64,000 bases of DNA. Source: Cocos nucifera (lineage: Eukaryota; Streptophyta; Magnoliopsida; Arecales; Arecaceae). The number at the start of each line of letters is the position of its first letter. Position 1 is the stretch's first letter. The notes beneath the pieces were generated by a model. The model saw only the letters and a program-made list of their open reading frames with translations. It had not been told where the DNA came from and ran no database searches. The stretch is from NCBI GenBank assembly GCA_006176705.1, contig QRFJ01000006.1:6743115-6807114 (forward strand), in the 5' to 3' direction. Below, in pieces: positions 1 through 10,602 of this stretch. The position numbers were made by a program, and so were the translations under genes.

Positions 1-284
1 CCAACCCTCCATGTCTCGCTGTCCGTCACCGACCACCGCATGGATACATCCATAGTCCCCAACCCTTAGTCCCATCACCACCACCCCGTGGCCCCGCATC
101 CCATGCGCCTTCCATCCCTTGCAGCTGGCACCCACCCTCCGCACCCCACCGCTCGCCATCGGCCACCGCACGGCACCCGCAGCCCCCCAAATGATCGAAA
201 GAGAATAAAAAAATTTACCATCAACGACGCACAGTGACAACGATGGCAATGGCAGCAGTGGTCGATGGAATATTTCTTGTGATG
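1..284. other. C-rich leader, unassigned
   Basis: The first ~190 bases are strikingly C-rich, with repeated CCACC/CGCACC-type words, and then change abruptly to A/T-rich DNA. I see no reading frame of useful length and no recognisable domain. It may be captured or internal DNA of the CACTA element that ends at 2787, but nothing here proves that. Confidence 0.3.
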
Positions 285-302
285 AAAATTTTAAAAAAAG
301 AT

Positions 303-1527
303 AAAAATATGCTGTGCATGGTCAATGCGATGGGATTGAGCGATGCAATTACATCCACTGTTAGCTAGCCCGCATGCAAATTATTTTTTTTAAATTTTTT
401 TAAAAAAATTAGTATTCTTTTAAAAAATTTATTATTCTCTGAATATTATATAATTTTAAAATTTAAAGTTTATGTTCAGCATTCATTATTTCAATAATTA
501 TCGTACGAGTATCATTATAAAAAATTGCCTCGATCTGATAGCTCTAGCTTTGTAGATCAATAAAATTTGATTTTGATAGTCACGAATGACCGTATGATGA
601 TCTGATAGATAAAAATCACTAATGGATCTAAAAACTTGCAATGATAATCTCTATGATATTTATAGTATACTATCAAAATTTTACTTCAATCGTACATCAT
701 TACCATGGCTAATTTAGTACGAAATAATTTTGATCATTAAATAAAAAAGAGTGATCAAATGACCAAATGACGTCCAATTAAGATGATTTTTTAAATAAAT
801 GATCTTTTCTACAACTTTAATTATTTTTATGGTGAAGATTATAAAATTCAAACCATACGTATATGAACGATCTAAAACTATACGTCTCTTGATACTTATT
901 CTTAAGATTCTTAAGTAATTATATTTATATTTTTGTAAGATTTGCTTAACATGAATGATTTATATATATACGGTTTTAATTTTATGATCATCACCATATA
1001 AATGATGAAAGTAGTAGCAAAGATTATTTATCTAAAAAATCCTCTTAATTGGATATTATTTGGCCTTTTAATCATATATTTTTTATTTAACAATCTAAAT
1101 TATCTCATGCTAAATTGACTATGATAATTATATTCGATTGAAGTAAAATTTTGATAGTGCGCTATAAATATCACAAAGATCATCATTGCAAAGTTTTGGA
1201 TCCATCGATGGTTTCTATCTATTAAATCATCATACAGTCGTTTGTGACCGTCAAAATTAAATTATATCGATCTGCATAGGTAGAGCTATCAGATCGAGAT
1301 GATATTTTGTAATGATGCTCACATGATAATTACTTAAATAATGAACAGTAAAGATGAGCTTTAAATTTTAAAACTATATAATATTCAAAAAAAATAAAAA
1401 AATTTTTAAAAAAATATTAATTTTTAAAAAATTAAAAAAAATATTAATTTACTTGTGGGCTAGCTAATAGTGGATGCGCTCGCACCCCACAATCCAATCG
1501 CATCAGTCATGCATGGCACATTTTTAC
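303..1527. repeat. Giant imperfect inverted repeat (fold-back structure)
   Basis: The left arm (about 303-873) is matched in reverse complement by the right arm (about 955-1527). The outer parts pair clearly: the words around 311-375 (GTGCATGG, GCGATGGGATTG, ATCCACTGTTAGCTAGCCC) recur in reverse complement at 1450-1520. The inner parts pair as well: TTTTATGGTGAAGATTATAAAATTC near 825-850 against the complement of 970-1000. About 80 bases at the centre form the loop, with a small palindrome CTTAAGATTCTTAAG at 901-915. Such a structure could be a fold-back or MULE-like element nested in the CACTA copy. A transcript would make a long hairpin suited to small-RNA production. No target duplication was identified. 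Confidence 0.8.
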
Positions 1528-1599
1528 TCTTTCTTTATTTTTAAAATAGTCCATATTTTTTATTTTTTAAATTTAAAATTTTGGTTAGCTTATTTGCGA

Positions 1600-2760
1600 T
1601 GAAGAATTTCTATCACAAATAAAGATTATTTATGATGTAAATAAAATTTACATCATAAATAATTAATTATTTATGATAAAAAATTTCCATCATAAATAAT
1701 CTATTATTTTTATTTTTTAAATAATTTATTTATGATACATTATTTATGATGGAAAATTTTTATTGCAAATAATCTATTATTTATGATGTAAATTAAAATT
1801 TCATCATAAATAAGAATTATTTGGCATAAAAACTTTTCATCATGAATAATTCACCCTTTTTATTTTTTTACATGATTTATTTATAGTAAATTATTTATGA
1901 TTAAAATTTTTTATCATAAATAATCTAATATTTTTATTTTTTTAAATGATTTATTTATGATAGATTATTTATGATGAAAACTTTTCATCATAAATAATGA
2001 TTATGTGAGATAGAAAATATATTTCTATTGTAAATAATTATTATTTATAATGATAATCTTCCATCATAAATAACTTGAAATTTTTATTTTTTTAAATAAT
2101 TTATTTATGATAGATTATTTATGGTGAAAACTTTTTATCATAAATAATAGATTATTTATGATAAAAATATATTTTTATCATAAATAATTGATTATTTACA
2201 ATAGAAATCTTTCATTGCAAATAATCTAGTATTTTTTATTTTTTTAAATGGTTTATTTATGATAGATTATTTATGATGAAAACTTCTATCATAAATAATT
2301 ATTTATTTTTGATGAAAAGTATATATTTTTTATAAATAATTAATTATTTATGACAAAAATCTTCCATCATAAATAATTTGATATTTTTTATTTTTTTTAA
2401 ATAATTTATTTATGATAGATTATTTATGATGAAAACTTTCATCATAAATAATTATTATTTATGATGTAACATCATTTTCCATTGCAAATAATAATTAATT
2501 ATGATGATAATTTTTTATCATAAATAATTTTATATTTTTATTTTTTAAAATAGTTTATTTATGGTAGATTTTTTATGATGAAAAATTTTCATCATAAATA
2601 ATTGATTATTTATGATGAAATATTTATTCTCATCATAAATAATTAATTATTTACCATGAAAATTTTTTTTCATCATAAATAAATATTATTAGCAATAAAA
2701 AAAATTTTGTTGTAAATATCTTTATTTATAATGAATTTTTTTTCATTGCAAATAATTACG
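1600..2760. repeat. Palindromic subterminal repeat array of the CACTA element
   Basis: Dozens of copies of TTATTTATGATGAAAA and its reverse complement TTTTCATCATAAATAA alternate along the stretch, often as closely spaced inverted pairs. A longer unit beginning with a T-rich run followed by AAATNNTTTATTTATGATAGATTATTTATGATG starts at about 1706, 1856, 1930, 2080, 2231, 2382 and 2533. The spacing is therefore about 150-151 bp, with one half-length unit of 74 bp. The array abuts the CACTA terminus and so fits the subterminal transposase-binding region of that family. Confidence 0.75.
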
Positions 2761-2799
2761 TCGCAAAATATTGAATTTCTTGTAGTGCGCCTGTGGTGG

Positions 2800-4128
2800 T
2801 GGAAGGCCCAGTGGTGCGGGCGACAACTTTCAGGCACAATCGCCATACACCAAGGTGCTCAGTCTCTCCTTCGTCGAAGCAACTACCTCAATGCTTGCAT
2901 CGGATGGAGTCTCCATCTCCTCACCGCTCTCGAGGAACCACTGGGAACGTCATCAGGGATGTCGCACCAGCGATGATTGAGTGACTATGAATGAAAGTTT
3001 AAGGTAATCAACTATCGACTGGTCCAGATCTAGAAGGATGCAAAGAAAGGATCCTTTGACGGTCTCCGTGTCCACACGGCCCCTCCCTTCTCCTTGCATG
3101 TCTTGAATGTGTCAATCTTATCGCGATTCAAGATGCTTCAAGTGGAGTCATACAACGACTCCATCAATCCAATCGATCATCTTCAGAGCTACAAGACTCT
3201 TATGATGATCTAGGAGGCAAATAATGCCCTCATGTGCTTCAGCTTTTCAGCAGCTCTTTGGAAAGCTACTCGAGCTTGGTATTCCAATTTTCAATCGAGA
3301 AGGATCGACTCCTTCAAGTAGCTCGAAGGCTCCTTTGTGGCTCACTTCAATACTATCCGAAGAAAGTCAAAAATTTCAGACCATCTTTTCTCGATCAAGC
3401 AGAATGAAGGAGAGACTCTTCGGACCTTCGTGGGTGTTTTAACGCCGCCATGCTTGAGGTTCGAAGTCTCAATGAAGAAGTATCCATTTCGACCATGAGG
3501 CAAGATCTACGGGGCTCCCAGTTCATCTGCTTGTTAGATAAGAACACCTTTCAGGCTTATGCCAAACTTTTAGAGCATGCAAATAAACACATTCATGCAG
3601 AAGAAGGCGCTTTTGACCAATGCCAACAAAATGAAAAAGGTCAGAAAAAAAACAGCAAAAGAACAATGCTTTGATCGGTCCCAACCGATCCATTCTGAAT
3701 AAGAAAGTGACGTCCTCCTAACCAAGCCCAATGTTGATCCATTTGAAGAGTCGGTACAACAATTATACCCCACTCTTCACTCCACGAGATTAGATCTTGA
3801 TGGAGATTGAAGGAGAAGAATACCTTCGTCGACCCTCATCGATGAAATGTTTGGGCAAAGACAAAAGAGGTACTATCGATTCCATCATGACTACGGTCAT
3901 GATACTGAACAGTGTTTTCAACGAAAGGATGAGATTGAGGCACTCATCCAACTAAAATTTTTTGACAAGTTTTGGCTCGACCGTCCAACTCAACTGCATG
4001 TCGATCAACCACCACCATCGGGAGAGAACCATCAAAATCGACCGACAGTTGAGGTGATCAATATGATTTTTGAGCGATCAAGAGCCTGGGGGACAACAAT
4101 CGAAGAAGAATCAGCCAAGAAGCAATGA
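2800..4128 (+). pseudogene. Tat1 gag relic
   Basis: The polyprotein is broken into several frames. At 3450-3600 a stretch starting MLEVRSLNEEVSIS and containing a degenerate RQDLRGSQF matches the capsid region of Tat-type Gag (the usual form is like MLEVRNL...LRGSRF). At 3847-3990 a stretch with RFHHDYGHDTEQC and DEIEALIQ matches the C-terminal zinc-knuckle region, but the first cysteine of the knuckle is tyrosine here. Gag would form the virus-like particle and bind the element RNA. Stops and frameshifts leave it non-functional. The 5' end is cut off by the CACTA insertion. Confidence 0.75.
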
Positions 4129-4149
4129 TTCGATGAATCCATTTCTTTT

Positions 4150-4570
4150 TTGAATGATGATGTAAGAAAAATTCAAACTCCTCATGATGATGCTATTGTC
4201 GTCTCGACAATAATAGAGAACTATGATGTTAAAAGAGTCCTCATAGATAATGAAAGTTCAACTAACGTTTTGTTTTACTCGGCTTTCTTCCGAATAAAAT
4301 TATCGACAGAACAACTCCAAATAGTCTCAATCTCTTTGGTCGGATTTACAGGAGATGCATAGACCTTCCATTTACTATGGGGATGGAACCTCAATAAAGC
4401 ACTATTGTTTTGATTTTTATGGTTGTTAGAGTCTTGTTGGCATACAATGCCATACTCGGAAGGTCGGGACTCAATGCCCTCAAGATGATAGTGTCTACGT
4501 ATCACTTACTAGTCCAATTTTCGACTAAGATTGGAGTTAGAGAAATGCGAGGTGACCAACAGATTGCCTG
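4150..4570 (+). pseudogene. Tat1 aspartic protease relic
   Basis: The stretch contains KRVLIDNESSTNVLFYSAF, the retropepsin active-site region of Tat-type elements. The second Tat element in this window has the same DNESS wording, so the glutamate after DN is a family variant rather than a new mutation. It is followed by the downstream protease words LVGFTG and, out of frame, a variant of ILGRPGLNALKMIVSTYH. The enzyme would cleave Gag-Pol. A stop at 4363 and frame changes break it. Confidence 0.7.
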
Positions 4571-4879
4571 ATGCTGCCTCGTAATCACTATAAAGGAGAA
4601 TAAGTCGGTAGATTCTTCGCCGCTAGAAGGACTTGATCAATGAAAAGATGAAAAATGAGATGAGCTAGCCAAATAGTTGATCTCCATCCATTGCAAGAGA
4701 ACGATCCGACTAAGATTATTCAAATTGGGTCATACTTTCAGATGATGGAGCATGAACAGTTGGTCTGATTGCTAAAATCCAATGCCGACGTATTCATTTG
4801 ATCGACAATTGATATGCTGGGCATACCTCTCGAAATAATCACTCGACAGCTGAACGTTAATCCAAATATCAAGCTGATT

Positions 4880-6140
4880 AGACAAAAGAAGTGATCATTC
4901 GCTCTTGAATGATAGAAGGATATCGATGAAGAGGTGGACAAACTCTTTGTGGGAGACTTCATCAGAGAAGCCCACTATCTCAATTGGCTTGCGAATGTTG
5001 TCATGGTAAGAAAAGCCAACGAAAAATGTCACATCTGCATTGACTATACCAACCTGAATGAAGCATGTTCGAAGGATAGTTTTTCTCTCCTGAAGATTGA
5101 TCAGTTGGTCGACGTGACATCGAAACATCGACTCTTAAGTTTCATGGATACTTTCGCAGGCTACAACCAGATCTGAATGATATCTGAAGATGAAGAACAT
5201 ACTACCTTTGTCATCGATAAAGAAATTTATTTCTATAAACTGATGCCGTTTGAACTCAAAAATATTGGAGTGACCTACCAACGGTTGGTAAACAAGATCT
5301 TCAAGCCATAAATTAGATAGAATATAAAAGCATATGTCAATAATATGCTGATAAAAAGTGCTCAAAGTTAGGATCATGTTCGAGACTTAAAAGAAGCTTT
5401 CGATACACTCTAACGGCATCGGATGAAGTTGAATTCCACCAAATGTGCCTTTGGAGTAATGGTAGGAAAGTTTCTCGATTTTCTTATTTCACATCAAAAA
5501 ATCAAGATAAATCTTGAAAAGATAAAAGCAATCATCGATATGAAACATCCAACTTCGAAGAAGGAGGTATAATGGCTCAATAAAAGAGTCACCACGCTCA
5601 GTCAGTTTATTTTCAAGTCTGTCGAAAGATGTCTTCCATTCTTCAAAACTCTATAGCAGACCAAAGATTTCTCATGGACTGACGAATACCGACGATCCTT
5701 TGAAGAGCTGAAGAAATACCTAATGACTCCTACATTGCTTATAAAGCTGATGGAAGGAGAACTTTTATATTTATATCTGGCCACGTCTGACGAAGCTATT
5801 AGTTTAATTTTGATCAAAGAAGATGAAAATCAGGTACAGCACCCTATTTACTATATGAGTAAGGTACTTCATAATCTCAAAACCTGATATTCAAAGATCG
5901 AGGGGATGATTTATGCCCTGATCATTTCGACATAACGACATCAGCCCTACTTCCAAGTCCACACAGTTCATGTTCTCACCAATCAACCCCTAAGATCGAT
6001 CCTGCATCGTTCAGATACTTTAAGCCAAATGATGAAATGGATGATAAAGCTTAGCGAATTCGACATCCAATATCATCCTAGCCCATCGTTGAAGCCCTAC
6101 ATTCTGGCCGATTTTATTATGGAGTGTACCATCTTAGATG
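4880..6140 (+). pseudogene. Tat1 reverse transcriptase and RNase H relic
   Basis: Reverse transcriptase words are clear: NVVMVRKANEKCHICIDYTN, CSKDSFSLLKIDQLVD and FMDTFAGYNQI (4980-5176). The catalytic YVDD box is changed to YVNN, with both aspartates replaced by asparagine (codons 5339-5344), so this copy could not polymerise even if its stops were repaired. Downstream, the thumb/connection region and a first RNase H can be followed to about 6130 in broken frames (ALIL-type words, LYLATSDEAISLILIKEDE at 5765-5825). Many changes are G to A or C to T, as expected after cytosine methylation. Confidence 0.8.
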
Positions 6141-6179
6141 ATGAACTCGACTAAAAGATGACTTGCGAACTGATAGAAA

Positions 6180-6610
6180 ACATCCCTAAAATCGATCATG
6201 GTTTGATTTGGGTGTTGCATATCGATGGGGCATCAAATGCCCTTAGAAGTGGAGCTGAATTTATTTTGGCGAATGTCGATGGAACAATCACCGAATACGC
6301 CCTCTAATTCAACTTCAAAGCTTCGAATAATCAAGCCGAGTATAAAACTCTTCTTGCCGGCTTGAGAATCGCTAAGGAGCTTGGAGTTGATGAATTAAAT
6401 ACTTTCACCGATTCTCAACTTATCGTGGGATAAGTCAAAGGCAACTTCGAAGCTCGCAATTTGACAATACAAAAGTACTTAAAGAAAGTGAAGGATCAAA
6501 CATCTATCTTCAAATACTTTGATATTTTGCACATCCCCAGAGTCAAAAATGCTCGAGCCGATGCTCTCTCCTAACTAGCCGTCACTACTCCCAATGAACT
6601 TGGCTGAACA
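6180..6610 (+). pseudogene. Tat1 second, archaeal-type RNase H relic
   Basis: The translation contains LHIDGASNALRSGAEFIL at 6216-6270, then a stop, then FKASNNQAEYKTLLAGLRIA and FTDSQLIVG. This order (DG(A/S)SN, NNxAEY, TDSQL) is the archaeal-type RNase H that Tat-lineage gypsy elements carry between the first RNase H and integrase. It is broken by stops at 6304 and 6432. It supports the lineage assignment. Confidence 0.75.
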
Positions 6611-6689
6611 TACATCGAGTACCTTGATGCGTCAAGTATCAAAAGGATGGAAGAAGTACTGTAAATCAATGACGAACCAAATTGGATGG

Positions 6690-7911
6690 ATCTGATTGTT
6701 AGGTATCTAACCCAAGAAATCCTACCCGATGATCTATCAGAAGCAAAATGCTTAAAATGGATAGCCTCACAATATGTGATGATGGATGGATGACTCTACA
6801 AACGATCCTTCTCTCTTCCGCTATTAAAGTGCTTGGGGCCTACCGACACCGACTATGCGCTTCGAAAAGTCCACGAGAAAATCTATTGAAACTACTTAGA
6901 GGACAAGTTCCTCACCTAGAAAATCCTTCGGTAAGGATACTATTGACCGATAATATAGAAGAATGCAATCAAGTTCATTCGAAGATGCGAGCCATGCCAA
7001 ACATATGCCAACATCCAATGTCAACCAGCGATGCAATTGACATCGATCATGGCTCCATGGCCGTTTGCATAGTGGGGGATCGACATACTTGGTCCATTCT
7101 CCTGGCATTTAGACAAGAAATTTTTGGTCAAACCATCGACTATTTTATAAAATGGGTGGAGACTGAACATTTGGCATAAATTATGAAAGATAAGATGGAA
7201 GACTTTATTCAAAAATCTATCATCTATAGATTCGGACTCCCATATATAATCAAAATCGATAATGGTCGATAGTTTGACAACCAAAATTTTAAAAACTTTT
7301 GGGCGATGTACCACATCGTGCACAAGCTGACGTCCGTCGGCCATCCACGGTCAAATGAGGAAGTGAAAGTTACGAATCGAATGATTCTCCATGGTTTGAA
7401 AACCCGACTCAATGAAGCCAAAGGCCTCTAGATAAAAGAACTATCTTCAGTATTATGGGCCTACCGAACGACCCTCTGAGTACCGACAAGCGAATCTTCC
7501 TTCAACCTCACCTATGGGATAGAAGCAGTGATACCCATCAAAGTCGGACTACCATCAATGAAAGTGAAAACGTATGATGAGTCAGGTAACTCGGATTGTA
7601 GAAGGGTGAACTTGGATCTGTTATCTGAAGTTCGATGATAAGCTCAACTCAGAATGGCTGCTTATTAACAGCAAGTCACAAGATATTATAATAGAAAGGT
7701 TAAACCGAAAGAAATCCATCTGGATGACTTAGTCTTGCGGAGGGCCAAAGTATTCAAACCGTTAGATCAAGAGAAGCTCTTCCCAAATTGGGAAGGATCC
7801 TATTGGATGACGAAAATTCTTCGACCTGGAGCATATCGACTCGAAATGCTCGACAAAGTTGAAATTCTTCGAATATGGAATGCTAACAATCTTAAAGTAT
7901 ACTATCAATAA
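6690..7911 (+). pseudogene. Tat1 integrase relic
   Basis: Pieces of integrase can be read in shifting frames: the zinc-binding N-terminal region (6700-7000), the core start TIDYFIKWVETEHLA (7135-7179), a DNG-type segment near 7258, and the AEVTNR-like word near 7365 that would hold the catalytic glutamate. The C-terminal module with NWEGSYWMTKILRPGAYRLE runs to the natural pol end YYQ-stop at 7911. Integrase would insert the cDNA copy. Several frameshifts and stops make it inactive. Confidence 0.75.
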
Positions 7912-8853
7912 GATCAGCTCTATGTACTTTTAATAAATTTAAGAAATAAAATGTTCGTAAAAGTTTTCTCAAAGAAGACTTGAGTATCTTCTCTACGAAC
8001 AACTATCAATTGATCGACGCATCAGTCGGCCGAAGATCAAATAAATTAATCGATCGATCAATCGTTGGCTAAACATTACAACCAACTGACTGACGAATGA
8101 CAATCATTAGTCGATATTTCTTTCGGCAATGACTACCGATCGGCAACTACCTTCTACAACTCAAATGGCCGATCGATGAACCAACCGACGATATTGATGC
8201 ATGACTTCTTTACAAAATAACAAAGAAAGAAAGCATTAATCTACTAGTTGTGAACTAGTTGATTTGCCCCAACTAATGAAGAACGTGACCAAAATGATTA
8301 GGTTACGACCGAATCGAAGGATGGTTGACTTATACTCGATTATCGTGATTAAATATTGGTTGGTAAAAAGCCGACGAAAAGTTGGCTAAAAACTAACCAA
8401 AGGTTGGCTTGTACCCGACCATCGTATACTTTTGAAAATCGATCGAGTGATTGGACGGTAAAAAGCCGACCGAGTGTCGACTAAAAACCGATCCATGGTT
8501 GGCTTACATCCGATCATCAAATACTTTAATGATCCGATTAATTGTAAGTTGGTAAAAACTGGCTAATAGTCAGTTAAAAACCAATGCGAGGTTGGCTTAC
8601 CCCCAACTTATAAATATCTCAAAAAGCGACTAAGGGTTGGCTGGTTAAAAATCAGACTCTAAATCGGCTAGAAAAATTGTCCAATAATTGGTTTTATAAA
8701 ATCGACTAAGAATCAGCTAACGACTGACCAACCAAAACATTTATAAGTAAAAATTTTCTTTCATTAATGTGAAAAGAAAAATTATAAAATAGACCGTTGG
8801 TCCTTACAAAGCTGAAACTATAGTTTCAAAGAAAAACAAACAAAAGTACAAAG
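7912..8853. repeat. Spacer between pol and the antisense gene, with ~90 bp tandem repeats
   Basis: This stretch has no supported gene. Between about 8310 and 8625 a unit containing GGTTGGCTTACA(C)CCGA...ATC followed by AAAAAGCCGACC recurs four times (anchor words near 8324, 8403, 8493 and 8588), diverged, with a period of 80-95 bp. Words such as CCGACTGA and GTTGGTC are enriched throughout. Tandem arrays at this place are typical of the variable 3' region of Tat-type elements. Confidence 0.55.
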
Positions 8854-10602
8854 TCATTCATTGGCCTGTAGCACCGGAGGTTGGTCAGGGATAACTTCGA
8901 CTTTGGGATCTGTCGGTGCAACAACTTCAATTGAAGTAGCTTCTTGCCCCTCCGATGGTACTTCGGAAGTCAACTGAATAACTGCACCCATCGGCACATG
9001 AGGAATCGATGCACCTTCGGTTGAAGTTGCGGGAGCTACAGGAAGTATCGACTTAGTTAGAACAAAAGTAGTAGCAGGAAGATCTCCATTCATTGGACCC
9101 ATGGAAAGTTTGTCGACACCTCCCTCTTCCTCTTCTTTCGCACCAGGGATGATGATGCCGCTGAGGTCGAGGTCAGAAAATAGCTATTGAACAGCATCCC
9201 GACCATCGCCAAACTTAATCTAGTAGGAAGCTTCACTTCCTTGGAAGATCAGGATCTTCAGGTTGGACGAGGACTTGAATTCCTCAACGTTCAGCTCTTC
9301 GCTCGATCAAGATCCTGCTGAAGAGCCTAGATCTCCGCCTTGGTTGAAGATAACTCTTCATTAGTAGTCTGCCACTTCCGACGCAAGTCCTCCACCTCCT
9401 TGGCCCAATTATCATGGTCCTTCTCTAGATTGTTCACTGCATGCTTCTTTTTCTTGATGTGGCTCTTCTGGGCCTTCATCTCCACCTGAGCTGACTTAAG
9501 GTCGGATTGAACCGACTCAAGTTCAGATCTTATCAACTCAAGTTCGACTCTTAGATGGGAGACTTTATCGGACAAGTTGTTCTCTTGGGTAGCTATATCC
9601 TTCTCCAGCTCCTTCAATCATCGAGTTGTCGAGTTTCGTTCGATGCTAGCAGCCGACACAAAGTTGGAACACGCACGCCGAAGATCGGCCATTCTACGAT
9701 AGGTAGACTCAAGTTTGGCCATATCGTGAGCCCACTACTCAAGAAGAATAAGTTAAATTAGTCAAAAAAAAAGAAAGAAGAGAAACAAAACAAATCATCG
9801 ACTCATCCTGATAAAAGTTGGGTAGAATGACCGAAACAAGTCGGTCAGGATTCGAATCCTCCTCGACTACTGGTCGTTTGGGAGGAGAATGGCATGAACC
9901 AAACTCCTCATCAATTGAGGGTCAAAAAAGCCGAACCACCTTCAGGAATTTGAACATCAACTCGTTCGGAGTCCGTATATCCATGGCTGGAACCGTCACT
10001 CCCAGTCGGCGTATAAGAAGCTAGTGCCTTCCTTTTTTCTTGAATAAATGACTGATCAGGAGGCACCAACATCCACTCGAGTGTGGATGGAGATGATGAA
10101 TGCCCCCATCGAGCTGGAGTTGATTGTGGAGTGGGCGAGGAAAAATAGTCGGTTGAGCTACCGACATTGGAGCAACAGTCGGAGCATCGACAATAATAAC
10201 ATCCTCCTCTGACCGTGAGTCAGTCGAAGGAGCTTAAGTGGAAGTGGTCATCATCGAAGCACGCAAGGCGACGATCAGAGTGTCGACATTTTCGAGTAGT
10301 GCCACCAAAGGAGCATCAACAGAGCTAGGGATGGCCAAAGGACTGGTTGCCCGACCCTTCTTCGACGCATGGGATGGACTAGCTTTGGATGCCCCCCTTT
10401 TCTGAGTGGCGATTCGATGAACCTCATCTTCAAAAAGTTCGGTAGGAAGATGCATCCCTGTAAAACCAAATGACATGATCAGACTAATGTAAAAGAAAAT
10501 CCAAAACTACAGACACTGCATATACCTACGAACGGCACCGGACCAAGTTCAGCATCGTATAAGACCGCTTCGGTAATCAAACTTTTCTAAGAAGAAACTT
10601 TT

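Larger units (their letters stand above)
1..2787. mobile_element. CACTA (En/Spm) DNA transposon, right-hand part
   Basis: The stretch ends at 2787 with ATTTCTTGTAGTG (2775-2787), the reverse complement of the classical plant CACTA terminus CACTACAAGAAAT. Immediately inside lies a dense array of short subterminal repeats in both orientations (about 1600-2760), which is what CACTA transposases bind in known elements. Right after the terminus the sequence becomes gag-like retrotransposon DNA, so 2787 is an insertion boundary; CACTA elements make 3 bp target duplications, here possibly CGC (2788-2790). No matching left terminus CACTACAAG is visible, so the left end lies outside the window or is lost. 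No transposase reading frame is seen, so this is probably a non-autonomous or partial copy. Whether bases 1-300 belong to it cannot be decided here. Confidence 0.7.

Noticed and set aside
901..915. Perfect small palindrome CTTAAGATTCTTAAG as a possible binding site
   Set aside because: It lies in the loop of the large inverted repeat and such A/T palindromes are common by chance.
8854..10476. Independent coiled-coil host gene on the minus strand
   Set aside because: It continues across the copia insertion into a gypsy-type antisense domain and sits between pol and the LTR, so it is part of the retrotransposon.
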